Positions 1 to 5,550 of a DNA stretch of 7,143 bases are shown in pieces. This DNA comes from Nitrospirota bacterium (GTDB taxonomy: Bacteria > Nitrospirota > Nitrospiria > SBBL01 > Manganitrophaceae), in NCBI GenBank assembly GCA_023248505.1, contig JAHFEM010000090.1:1-7143 (forward strand), given 5' to 3'. The notes under the pieces are model-generated. The model had not been told where the DNA came from. It made no database searches and worked only from the letters and a program-made list of their open reading frames with translations. How positions within the stretch are numbered: position 1 is the first letter of the stretch; each line of letters opens with the position of its first letter. A program made the translations under genes and the position numbers.

Positions 1-70
1 ACGGAAGGGTATCGAAAAAGGTGGATCAAGGGGCCGTTGAATAGAAGCCGCGATGAGGAAAGGAGGACCA

Positions 71-646
71 ATGCGTACCGAACATTTCTATCCGATATCA
101 AAACTGATCGATTGGTGGAGGAGAGCACCAAGTAAGAAGGAGAGCGCAACTTTGCCTTCTGCGCGTGAGCGAATCACGGCGCTCCTCGATAAAGAAAAAA
201 TCTCATATAGGGTGGTTTCCCACCCAAAGGCATACAGCGCCCTGCGGCTGGCTGAATCGATCCATGTTCCGGGGCGGGAGGTCGCCAAAGTTGTCATTGT
301 CCGCGCAAAGGAGGAGTATGGAATGGTCGTGCTTCCGGCGAGTCACGATCTCGATCTGACCCGATTTGCCCACGCGATCGGGGCAGAGGCTGTCTCTTTG
401 CTGGAAGAGCGGGAGTTGAAAGAGATTTTTCCGGACTGTGAAGTGGGGGCGATGCCCCCTCTCGGAAACCTTTATGAACTCCCGGTCTATGTCGATCAAG
501 CGCTGGCCGAGGAGCCGGTCCTCTTCTTTCCGGCCGGAAACCATCATGAGGTGATCGAGATGCGTTATGACGATTTCGACCGGATCGTCCGTCCGATTGT
601 AGGTAACTTTGCATTGGAGCCGCTCAAGCGGGTGAGCGGCGCATAG
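71..646 (+). CDS. YbaK/EbsC-type aminoacyl-tRNA deacylase domain protein
   Basis: Members of this family are cytoplasmic trans-editing enzymes that hydrolyse mischarged aminoacyl-tRNA, typically on tRNA-Pro or tRNA-Cys; the substrate of this one cannot be read from sequence. The YbaK domain spans about residues 30-180 of 191. It shows SHPKAYSA (50-57), a lysine in GREVAK (Lys73) at the position of the conserved family lysine, and the family signature GAMPPLG (126-132) followed by ELPVYVD, ending in IVRPIVGNFA. Residues 1-30 are an unconserved-looking extension with a WWRR stretch and no clear signal peptide. An in-frame ATG lies at 53, but I chose 71 because AGGAGG (61-66) sits 4 bases before it and would lie inside the longer form. 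It is the first of four co-directional stress or translation genes. Family assignment is firm; the specific editing activity is not established. Confidence 0.88.
   Translation: MRTEHFYPISKLIDWWRRAPSKKESATLPSARERITALLDKEKISYRVVSHPKAYSALRLAESIHVPGREVAKVVIVRAKEEYGMVVLPASHDLDLTRFAHAIGAEAVSLLEERELKEIFPDCEVGAMPPLGNLYELPVYVDQALAEEPVLFFPAGNHHEVIEMRYDDFDRIVRPIVGNFALEPLKRVSGA
619..640. repeat. Inverted repeat at the 3' end of the deacylase gene
   Basis: GCCGCTCA (619-626) and TGAGCGGC (633-640) form a perfect 8-bp stem with a 6-base loop, inside the last codons and just before the TAG stop at 644-646. A weaker GGGG/CCCC hairpin follows at 652-668. Neither has a T-tract, so intrinsic termination is doubtful. 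The stem could slow mRNA decay or be an accident of GC-rich coding sequence. Confidence 0.35.
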
Positions 647-740
647 ATAAAGGGGACCAGAGGACCCCGGCTTTAAAGAGGTCAGAACAGATTCTAAATC
701 GGAATGCGGATACTGGATTGGTGTAAGAAAGGAGGGTGCG

Positions 741-1286
741 ATGCAGCTTCCATTACAGATCACCGTTCGGAACGTCGCTCTTTCAGAAGTGGCTGAAGGG
801 GATATCCGGGAAAAGGCTGTGATGCTCGATGAGTATTACGATCGCATCATGAGCTGTCATGTCATTGTCGATGCCCCGCACCGGCATCATCATAAGGGAT
901 TGCTCTACGATGTGCGGATCGATTTGACCGTCCCCGGCGCGGAGCTGGTGATTCGGCGCGAGCCGAACGAAGATATCTATGTCGCGATCCGGGATGCCTT
1001 TGACGCCGCACGGCGCCAGTTGGAGGACTTTGCCCGCCGCCAGCGGGGAGATGTGAAGACGCATGAGCCTCCCCCGCATGGACGGGTAAGCCGGCTTTTT
1101 CCGGAAGAAGGATACGGCTTTCTTGAGACGTCGGACGGGCGGGAGGTCTACTTCCACAGAAACAGCGTGCTGCATGGCGGGTTTAAAAACTTGAAGGTCG
1201 GGTCGGAAGTCCGTTTTGCAGAGGAGGTAGGGGAAAAGGGACCCCAGGCAAGTACGGTCGCCCTCGTCGGCAAACACCACGTTTGA
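741..1286 (+). CDS. HPF/RaiA ribosome-hibernation domain fused to a cold-shock domain
   Basis: Probable ribosome-associated stress factor of 181 residues. Residues about 3-100 form an S30AE/HPF-like domain (QITVRNVALSE at the start; an amphipathic helix ending DAFDAARRQLEDFARR at 85-100). HPF/RaiA proteins bind the 30S decoding region and silence or protect idle ribosomes. Residues about 112-175 form a cold-shock OB-fold, with an RNP1-like GYGFLE (124-129) and an RNP2-like VYFHR (136-140), which in CspA-type proteins bind single-stranded RNA or DNA. A short HEPPP linker joins them. Long HPF proteins usually carry a different C-terminal dimerisation domain, so RNA binding may replace dimerisation here (inference). 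The ATG has a near-perfect site, AAAGGAGGG (728-736), 5 bases upstream. The gene lies 94 bases after the deacylase and 89 bases before the phosphoribosyltransferase. The domain calls are strong; the effect on ribosomes is inferred. Confidence 0.9.
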   Translation: MQLPLQITVRNVALSEVAEGDIREKAVMLDEYYDRIMSCHVIVDAPHRHHHKGLLYDVRIDLTVPGAELVIRREPNEDIYVAIRDAFDAARRQLEDFARRQRGDVKTHEPPPHGRVSRLFPEEGYGFLETSDGREVYFHRNSVLHGGFKNLKVGSEVRFAEEVGEKGPQASTVALVGKHHV

Positions 1287-1287
1287 G

Positions 1288-1329
1288 CCCAAGCCTTGGG
1301 GTCTGCGTAGCGCAACCCCTCTAAAGGGG
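1288..1329. repeat. Composite palindromic element between the HPF and PRTase genes
   Basis: Three overlapping inverted repeats are packed into 42 bases directly after the HPF-cold-shock stop codon. The first is CCCAAG (1288-1293) / CTTGGG (1295-1300). The second is GGGGT-c-TGCG (1298-1307) / CGCA-ACCCC (1311-1319), nine pairs with one bulged C and a TAG loop. The third is CCCCT (1316-1320) / AGGGG (1325-1329). Because they share bases they would form mutually exclusive hairpins. There is no T-tract on either strand. A related C-run/AAA/G-run core occurs in opposite orientation at 6930-6947, so this may be a dispersed REP-like repeat. Confidence 0.5.
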
Positions 1330-1339
1330 GAAGGGAAGA

Positions 1340-1362
1340 ATTTCATCGATACGCGATGAAAT
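1340..1362 (+). promoter_or_regulatory. Nine-bp hairpin abutting the PRTase ribosome-binding site
   Basis: ATTTCATCG (1340-1348) and CGATGAAAT (1354-1362) are exact complements around a 5-base loop ATACG. The stem ends one base before the Shine-Dalgarno AGGAGGT (1364-1370), which itself stays unpaired. In mRNA this would form at the leader of the phosphoribosyltransferase-BCAM0308 pair. It could stabilise the mRNA, keep the ribosome site open or act as a protein-binding site. The structure is visible in the sequence; the role is a guess. Confidence 0.4.
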
Positions 1363-1375
1363 CAGGAGGTTTGGC

Positions 1376-2047
1376 ATGTATTTCAAAAATCGTCAACACG
1401 CCGCGGTGCTTTTGGCTGAAAAACTGGTCCAATATAAAGGACAAAACCCCCTGGTGCTCGGCATCCCGAGAGGGGCTGCGCCGATGGCGAAGATCATCGC
1501 CGATGCCCTTGATGGGGAGATCGATGTGGTACTGGTCCACAAGCTTGGCGCCCCCGGCAACCCGGAGCTCGCCGTTGGATCGGTCGATGAGTCGGGTCAT
1601 GTCTACCTGAGGGAGCATGCGCGCGCCCTCGGACTGAGCGATGCCGATATCGAGGCTGAGAAAAAGCGCCAGATGGAAATGCTGCGGGAGCGCCGCGCCC
1701 GCTACACGCCGGTCCACCCGCCGATCAATCCGGCCGGCCGGATCGTCATCGTCGTCGATAACGGAATCGCCACTGGGGCGAGCATGATCGCGGCGCTCCG
1801 CTCCGTTCGCGAGAAGAAGCCGAAAAAACTGATCGCCGCCGCGGCGGTGGCGCCGTATGAAAGTCTTCAGGAGATTCGCGCCCTCGCGGACGAGGTCGTC
1901 TGCCTCGACGTGCCGCCCGATTTTTACGCGGTGGGGCAGTTTTTTGAAGAGTTCACGCAGGTCTCGGACGAGGAGGTGATCGCCCTGCTGCGGCAGAGCC
2001 GCCCCCAGCCGATGAAGGCGAAAGCATCCGGTGAGGAGGCGGCATGA
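1376..2047 (+). CDS. COG1926-type phosphoribosyltransferase
   Basis: A 223-residue type I phosphoribosyltransferase of the predicted group often found in stress clusters; its acceptor substrate is unknown. Visible motifs are LGIPRGAAPMA (28-38), HKLGAPGNPELAVGSV (55-70, flexible loop region), the PRPP-binding loop in VIVVDNGIATGASM (124-137), and the family-like tail VVCLDVPPDFYAVGQFFEEFTQ (about 174-195). The PRPP loop usually carries two acidic residues; here the second is Asn129. The ATG at 1376 has AGGAGGT (1364-1370) 5 bases upstream. The C-terminal 15-18 residues (SRPQPMKAKASGEEAA) look like a low-complexity tail. Its TGA overlaps the next gene's start (ATGA, 2044-2047), indicating translational coupling with the zinc-ribbon gene. 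Family confidence is high; no specific pathway can be assigned. Confidence 0.9.
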   Translation: MYFKNRQHAAVLLAEKLVQYKGQNPLVLGIPRGAAPMAKIIADALDGEIDVVLVHKLGAPGNPELAVGSVDESGHVYLREHARALGLSDADIEAEKKRQMEMLRERRARYTPVHPPINPAGRIVIVVDNGIATGASMIAALRSVREKKPKKLIAAAAVAPYESLQEIRALADEVVCLDVPPDFYAVGQFFEEFTQVSDEEVIALLRQSRPQPMKAKASGEEAA

Positions 2048-2562
2048 AGTTGAAGGCGAAAGGGAGCGGTTTTCGCGAACCGCGCAGAGATCGGATCACA
2101 CATTGGCTGGGGTTGCAGAAAGAGTATCTTCATGACACCTACAAAATGCGGGGCAAGCTGCCGGAGCCGACCGTCTGCCCTCAATGCGGCGCCCTCTTTC
2201 GCAAAGGGCGATGGGCGTGGGGGCCCCGCCCGGCCCGGGCGCATGAGGAGCTCTGTCCGGCGTGCCATCGGATTCGAGATAACTACCCTGCGGGAATTCT
2301 TGATTTGAGCGGGCCCTTTCTCGAAGGCCATAAGGAGGAAATCCTACATGCGGTCCGCAATCAGGAAGAGCAGGCCAAGCAGGAGCATCCGCTCTGTCGG
2401 ATCATCAAAATAGAAGAGAAAGAAGAGGGGATCGTCATCACGACAACCGACACCCACCTTCCCCGCCGGATCGGTGAGGCGCTCTGGCACGCTTATCATG
2501 GCGAGCTCGATCTGCACTACGGACAGGATCCCCGGCTGATCCGGATGTCCTGGAAAGGGTAG
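2044..2562 (+). CDS. BCAM0308-family zinc-ribbon protein
   Basis: A 172-residue protein that I recognise as the BCAM0308 family, named after a Burkholderia cenocepacia locus tag; its biochemical role is unknown. The N-terminal half is basic (KLKAKGSGFREPRRDRITH). Two CxxC knuckles, Cys45/Cys48 (CPQCGALFRKGRW) and Cys71/Cys74 (CPACHRIRD), should bind one zinc. Conserved-looking blocks follow: YPAGILDLSGPFLEGHKEEI (81-100), EHPLCRI (114-120), and ITTTDTHLPRRIGEAL (132-147), ending near YHGELDLHY (151-159). The zinc ribbon and basic N-terminus suggest RNA or ribosome contact (inference only). The start overlaps the stop of the phosphoribosyltransferase, with AGGAGG (2034-2039) 4 bases upstream, so the two are co-expressed. 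No signal peptide or membrane segment is seen. Confidence 0.87.
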   Translation: MKLKAKGSGFREPRRDRITHWLGLQKEYLHDTYKMRGKLPEPTVCPQCGALFRKGRWAWGPRPARAHEELCPACHRIRDNYPAGILDLSGPFLEGHKEEILHAVRNQEEQAKQEHPLCRIIKIEEKEEGIVITTTDTHLPRRIGEALWHAYHGELDLHYGQDPRLIRMSWKG

Positions 2563-2597
2563 AGACGGAACGCATCCCTCTCCCTCCCTCGGTTTGA

Positions 2598-2636
2598 GCC
2601 TCTACACAGATGAGAGGCGCCTGGAACACCCTTTTT
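2598..2636 (+). terminator. Weak candidate terminator after the BCAM0308-family gene
   Basis: A 6-bp stem, GCCTCT / AGAGGC, with a 9-base loop lies 36 bases after the stop codon. The CTTTTT run is separated from the stem by 13 bases, which is too far for a standard intrinsic terminator. It is listed because it is the only hairpin-plus-T arrangement at the end of the four-gene set. Confidence 0.25.
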
Positions 2637-2717
2637 CCGTCGCGCATCCTGAGATTTCGCTGATGTGGCCGTTTCTCTCTTTATGTTCATTTCAAGTTGG
2701 CCTTCCTCCTCATTCTT

Positions 2718-2737
2718 AGGGAGGTTATTCTATGTAA
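2718..2737 (+). promoter_or_regulatory. Start-stop minigene (ATG TAA) with strong Shine-Dalgarno
   Basis: AGGGAGG (2718-2724) is followed after 7 bases by ATG (2732-2734) and immediately by TAA (2735-2737). This would be a ribosome-loading site with a one-codon reading frame, 152 bases before the kinase gene. CCTCCT (2705-2710) just upstream is complementary to the ribosome site with a single bulged G, so a small hairpin could mask it. Minigenes of this kind are known to stall ribosomes or deplete peptidyl-tRNA; that this one is used is speculation. Confidence 0.3.
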
Positions 2738-2762
2738 ATCAGCGACGCTTTGGGAAAAACAG

Positions 2763-2792
2763 TTGATATTTCCGCGCGCTCTCAGGTATCTA
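2763..2792 (+). promoter_or_regulatory. Weak sigma-70-like promoter candidate for the PAS kinase
   Basis: TTGATA (2763-2768) matches the -35 consensus at five of six positions. After an 18-base spacer comes TATCTA (2787-2792), which matches only the first half of the -10 box. It is placed about 100 bases before the kinase start. If it is real, the minigene at 2718-2737 would lie outside the kinase transcript. Confidence 0.22.
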
Positions 2793-2889
2793 AGTGAAGT
2801 TGGCGCCGCTGGTCCCGCAGAAGAAACAATCTTTTTTTTATCACATCGCTCGGTGCTGATCGTCACATCAGAGGTGGAAATCGAGGCGA

Positions 2890-5073
2890 ATGACTCATGA
2901 GACGGGTCTTGGCCGATGGATGCTCACGGAGGAGAAGATGCGGTTCTGGACCGTTCTTAATCGAGCCGCGATTGGTGCGGCTCAATTCGATATGCAGGGA
3001 CACTTTGTGGAGAGCAATCCTGCTCTCCAGCAGATGCTCGGCTATGACGAGGAAGAGCTTCGAAAAATGAATTTTACGGAATTGGCCCATCCGGAAGAGG
3101 CAATAACCGGAACTGATTTTTGGAAAGAGATGTTGATATCAGGAAAACGCGAATCCTTTCAAACCGAGAAACGATTTCTCCGTCGAGACGGTCGGGCGAT
3201 CTGGGGGCGCCTGACCCTCTCTCTCATTCCGGGGGGAAAGGGGCGACCCGGATCGGTCATCGGATTCGTCGATGATATCACTCAACTCAAGCGAGCGGAG
3301 GGGGTCCTTCAGGCGAGCAAGGCGAAATTTTGGAGATTGCTGGAGTCGGCGTCAGATGGAATTGTCATCGTGAATAACGAAGGACGGATTGTCTTCATTA
3401 ATGCAAAAGCAGAAAAGATGTTCGGTTATGACCTGGAGGAGTTGCTTGGAAAACAGGTTGAGATCTTGATGCCTGATCGTTTTCGCCAGACCCACATAAG
3501 ATATCGCGCCTACTACTACTCTGACCTGCGCACGCGCCCGATGGCGATCGGAAGGGATCTATACGGTCGACGCAAAGATGGAAGCGAATTCCCGGCGCAG
3601 ATCAGCCTCAGCCCGGTCGAGTCAGACGAGGAGGTCCTCATCATGAGCACGATTTCAGACATTACAGAAATCAAGCACGCCGAAGAGGCGCGTCTTCAGT
3701 GTATTCGTGAACAGGCGGCGCGTTCTGAAGCGGAAGCGGGTCAGCAGCGGCTTAAATTTCTGTGCGATGCGAGCAAGTTGCTCGCATCCTCGCTTGATTA
3801 CAAGGCCACGCTGAAGGGGGTGGTGCAGCTGGCCGTTCCTTTCCTGGCCGATTTTTGCGTGGCGTATCTTCTCCAGGAAGATGGGTCTCTATTAAGTTTG
3901 GAGGCCCATACCGACCCCTCCAAGGAGGGACTGTTGCGCGAAATGGTGCGCCGTTACCCGATTGATCCGAGTGGGCCTCACCCCCTATTGAAGGTCCTAC
4001 GGAGCGGCCGGCCGGAGCTGATTCCCGACGTCTCCGATTCGTTCCTTGAAACCATCGTCCACGATTCCGAGCATCTTGAAATGCTCCGTGCGCTAAACGC
4101 TCGGTCTATGATGGTGGTTCCCCTCACTGACCGAGGCCTTGCGCTGGGTGTGATCTTGTTCGGCTCTTCCGAATCGGGCCGACGCTATCATCCAAACGAC
4201 CTGATTCTTGCCGACGATCTTTCCAGCCATTGCAGCCTGGCGGTGGATAACGCGCGGCTCTATGACCGAGCGCAAAAAGAGATCGCCGAGCGGAAACGGG
4301 TGGAAGAAGAGCTGCGAAAGAGAACAAAAGAGGCCGAAGAGGCCAACCGATTCAAGTCACAACTCGTCTCCATCGTCTCGCACGATCTGCGGGCCCCTCT
4401 GAATGCCATTCTCGGATTTAACCGCCTCTTGAAGGAGGGCCGCATAGGAGAAGATGTCACCAGGAGAAATCAGGCGCTTGATCGAATCCATCAGAACGCG
4501 CAGATCCTTCTGGACCTCATCAATAATCTGCTCGACTCGAGCAAATTGGAAGCCGGGCGGATGGAGCTGAAGGTGGAGGAAGTTTCCCTTTGCGAGATCA
4601 TCAAAGAGGTCCTTCTCCGGATGAGCCCTCTGGCGGATGAGAAAGGGTTAGCAATCGCTCTGATCGACGACCCGCTTCCCTCTATTCGGTCGGACGGAGG
4701 GAAGATCCGTCAAATCATCACCAATCTGATTGCGAATGCAATCAAGTTTACGTCGAAAGGATCGGTGACGGTCCGCGTGATGCAGGATGCGGATCAGGAG
4801 AGGGTTTCCGTGCAGATTCGGGATACGGGAATCGGCATGGGGGAGGAAGAACGTCGCCATCTTTTTGAGCCGTTTTATCAGGCCGACGCTTCGGACATGC
4901 AGGACCATCCGGGAACCGGGCTGGGGCTCTCCATTGTGAAGAAATTGCTTGAGGTTCTACAGGGGAGTGTTGAGGTCAGCAGCGCACCCGGGGGCGGCTC
5001 TACCTTTACGGTCCACTTTCCGTATGATTTATCTCTGCAAGAGCCGGAGAATGACCTGGAGAGGATGGCATGA
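2890..5073 (+). CDS. PAS-PAS-GAF sensor histidine kinase
   Basis: A soluble 727-residue histidine kinase with no transmembrane segment, so it senses a cytoplasmic signal. The order is PAS1 (about 15-137, ending FVDDITQLKRAE), PAS2 (about 142-265, ending ISDITEIKHAEEA), GAF (about 286-458), a coiled coil (about 460-490), HisKA with SHDLRAPLN (phospho-acceptor His498), and HATPase with N-box Asn612/Asn616, G1 box DTGIG (645-649), F-box LFEPFY (658-663) and G2 box GTGLGL (675-680). All catalytic motifs are intact. PAS2 has His202 and Arg222 near the positions of the FixL heme ligand and pocket arginine. There is no receiver domain, and no response regulator is adjacent. The start is uncertain: ATG 2890 has only a weak site, whereas ATG 2938 (residue 17) has GGAGG (2928-2932) 5 bases upstream. 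I keep 2890 because the later start clips the first PAS helix. The downstream gene pair is convergent. Confidence 0.93.
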   Translation: MTHETGLGRWMLTEEKMRFWTVLNRAAIGAAQFDMQGHFVESNPALQQMLGYDEEELRKMNFTELAHPEEAITGTDFWKEMLISGKRESFQTEKRFLRRDGRAIWGRLTLSLIPGGKGRPGSVIGFVDDITQLKRAEGVLQASKAKFWRLLESASDGIVIVNNEGRIVFINAKAEKMFGYDLEELLGKQVEILMPDRFRQTHIRYRAYYYSDLRTRPMAIGRDLYGRRKDGSEFPAQISLSPVESDEEVLIMSTISDITEIKHAEEARLQCIREQAARSEAEAGQQRLKFLCDASKLLASSLDYKATLKGVVQLAVPFLADFCVAYLLQEDGSLLSLEAHTDPSKEGLLREMVRRYPIDPSGPHPLLKVLRSGRPELIPDVSDSFLETIVHDSEHLEMLRALNARSMMVVPLTDRGLALGVILFGSSESGRRYHPNDLILADDLSSHCSLAVDNARLYDRAQKEIAERKRVEEELRKRTKEAEEANRFKSQLVSIVSHDLRAPLNAILGFNRLLKEGRIGEDVTRRNQALDRIHQNAQILLDLINNLLDSSKLEAGRMELKVEEVSLCEIIKEVLLRMSPLADEKGLAIALIDDPLPSIRSDGGKIRQIITNLIANAIKFTSKGSVTVRVMQDADQERVSVQIRDTGIGMGEEERRHLFEPFYQADASDMQDHPGTGLGLSIVKKLLEVLQGSVEVSSAPGGGSTFTVHFPYDLSLQEPENDLERMA

Positions 5074-5230
5074 GAATCGCTCTTCAAGAGAACTTGCCCG
5101 AATCGTTTTATTTATGTCGCGGAAGGATGAGCGCACGGTTCGATCCGTGAAAGAGTTTCCCACAGGAGTCGGCGTCCTCGATCCCTTCGCAGAGATCAGC
5201 AACCCGGATCCGTCTTATCTTTCAACACTT

Positions 5231-5530
5231 TCAGGCGACCTCTCGGACAATCTCCCGGAAACGGTTCCAGGGGGTGGCGGTCCAGGTCTCCGTGGTGGCG
5301 TGGCCGAAGGAGCGGATGATCATCGTGACCTTGGTCGCTTCCCGCTCATCAGGGGCTTCAAAGAGATCAAGATAGTCGTACGGACCCAGGACGGCATAGC
5401 TGTTCAGCCATTGAACCCCTTTGCATTCTCTTTTGATTTTGTCGCTGACCTCTTTTTCCAGTTTCTCGATGTCTCTCGGGGATTTGACCGCTTCCGGCGA
5501 CAGACGTGTTAGAAGAACGTAGGTCGGCAT
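5231..5530 (-). CDS. GYD-domain protein
   Basis: A 99-residue protein of the GYD family, small alpha/beta (dimeric ferredoxin-like) proteins of unknown biochemical function. The opening MPTYVLLTRLSPEAV and the central LGPYDYLDLFEAPD (48-61, here GPYD in place of GxYD) are typical, followed by a helix and TETWTATPW (80-88). Length matches the usual size of about 90-110. The start ATG at 5530 has AGGAGG (complement of 5539-5544) 8 bases upstream. It lies 20 bases after the globin-coupled kinase stop on the same strand, so the two are very likely one transcript. It could modulate or report the signal of that kinase, but nothing in the sequence proves this. Convergent with the PAS kinase, with a 157-base gap lacking a clear terminator. 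Confidence 0.87.
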   Translation of the reverse strand: MPTYVLLTRLSPEAVKSPRDIEKLEKEVSDKIKRECKGVQWLNSYAVLGPYDYLDLFEAPDEREATKVTMIIRSFGHATTETWTATPWNRFREIVREVA

Positions 5531-5550
5531 AACCGCTTCCTCCTCTTTAA

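Larger units (their letters stand above)
2563..2889. other. Non-coding stretch of 327 bases between the stress genes and the PAS kinase
   Basis: No convincing gene lies here; the only open frame on the + strand (2697-2900) starts with TTG, lacks a ribosome site and resembles nothing known. The stretch holds a weak hairpin, GCCTCT (2598-2603) / AGAGGC (2613-2618), with a T5 run 13 bases later (2632-2636), possibly a poor terminator for the upstream genes. It also holds a start-stop minigene (2718-2737) and a weak promoter candidate. TCGCTGAT (2657-2664) recurs inverted at 2738-2745, which is close to chance expectation. Composition is more AT-rich than the flanking genes. Confidence 0.6.

Noticed and set aside
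1..44. Possible tail of an upstream gene ending TAG at 42-44
   Set aside because: Only 13 codons (GRVSKKVDQGAVE) are visible and two other frames are equally open, so no gene can be supported.
203..763. 186-codon minus-strand frame opposite the deacylase gene
   Set aside because: Antisense shadow; the + strand protein carries clear YbaK motifs and a strong ribosome site.
2563..2889. FNR-type sites (TTGAT-N4-ATCAA) expected for oxygen-regulated genes
   Set aside because: I searched this and the other intergenic gaps by eye; TTGAT half-sites occur (for example at 2763) but no matching second half follows.
2697..2900. 67-codon frame starting with TTG upstream of the PAS kinase
   Set aside because: No ribosome site, no recognisable domain, and it overlaps the kinase start; it is treated as non-coding leader.
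5074..5230. Bidirectional terminator between the convergent PAS kinase and GYD gene
   Set aside because: Only short palindromes (CTCTT-C-AAGAG at 5080-5090, CGGATCCG at 5205-5212) are present, with no T-tract on either side.
4949..5512. 187-codon + strand frame across the kinase end and the GYD gene
   Set aside because: It overlaps two well-supported genes in other frames, and its protein resembles nothing and is mostly the complement of the GYD gene.
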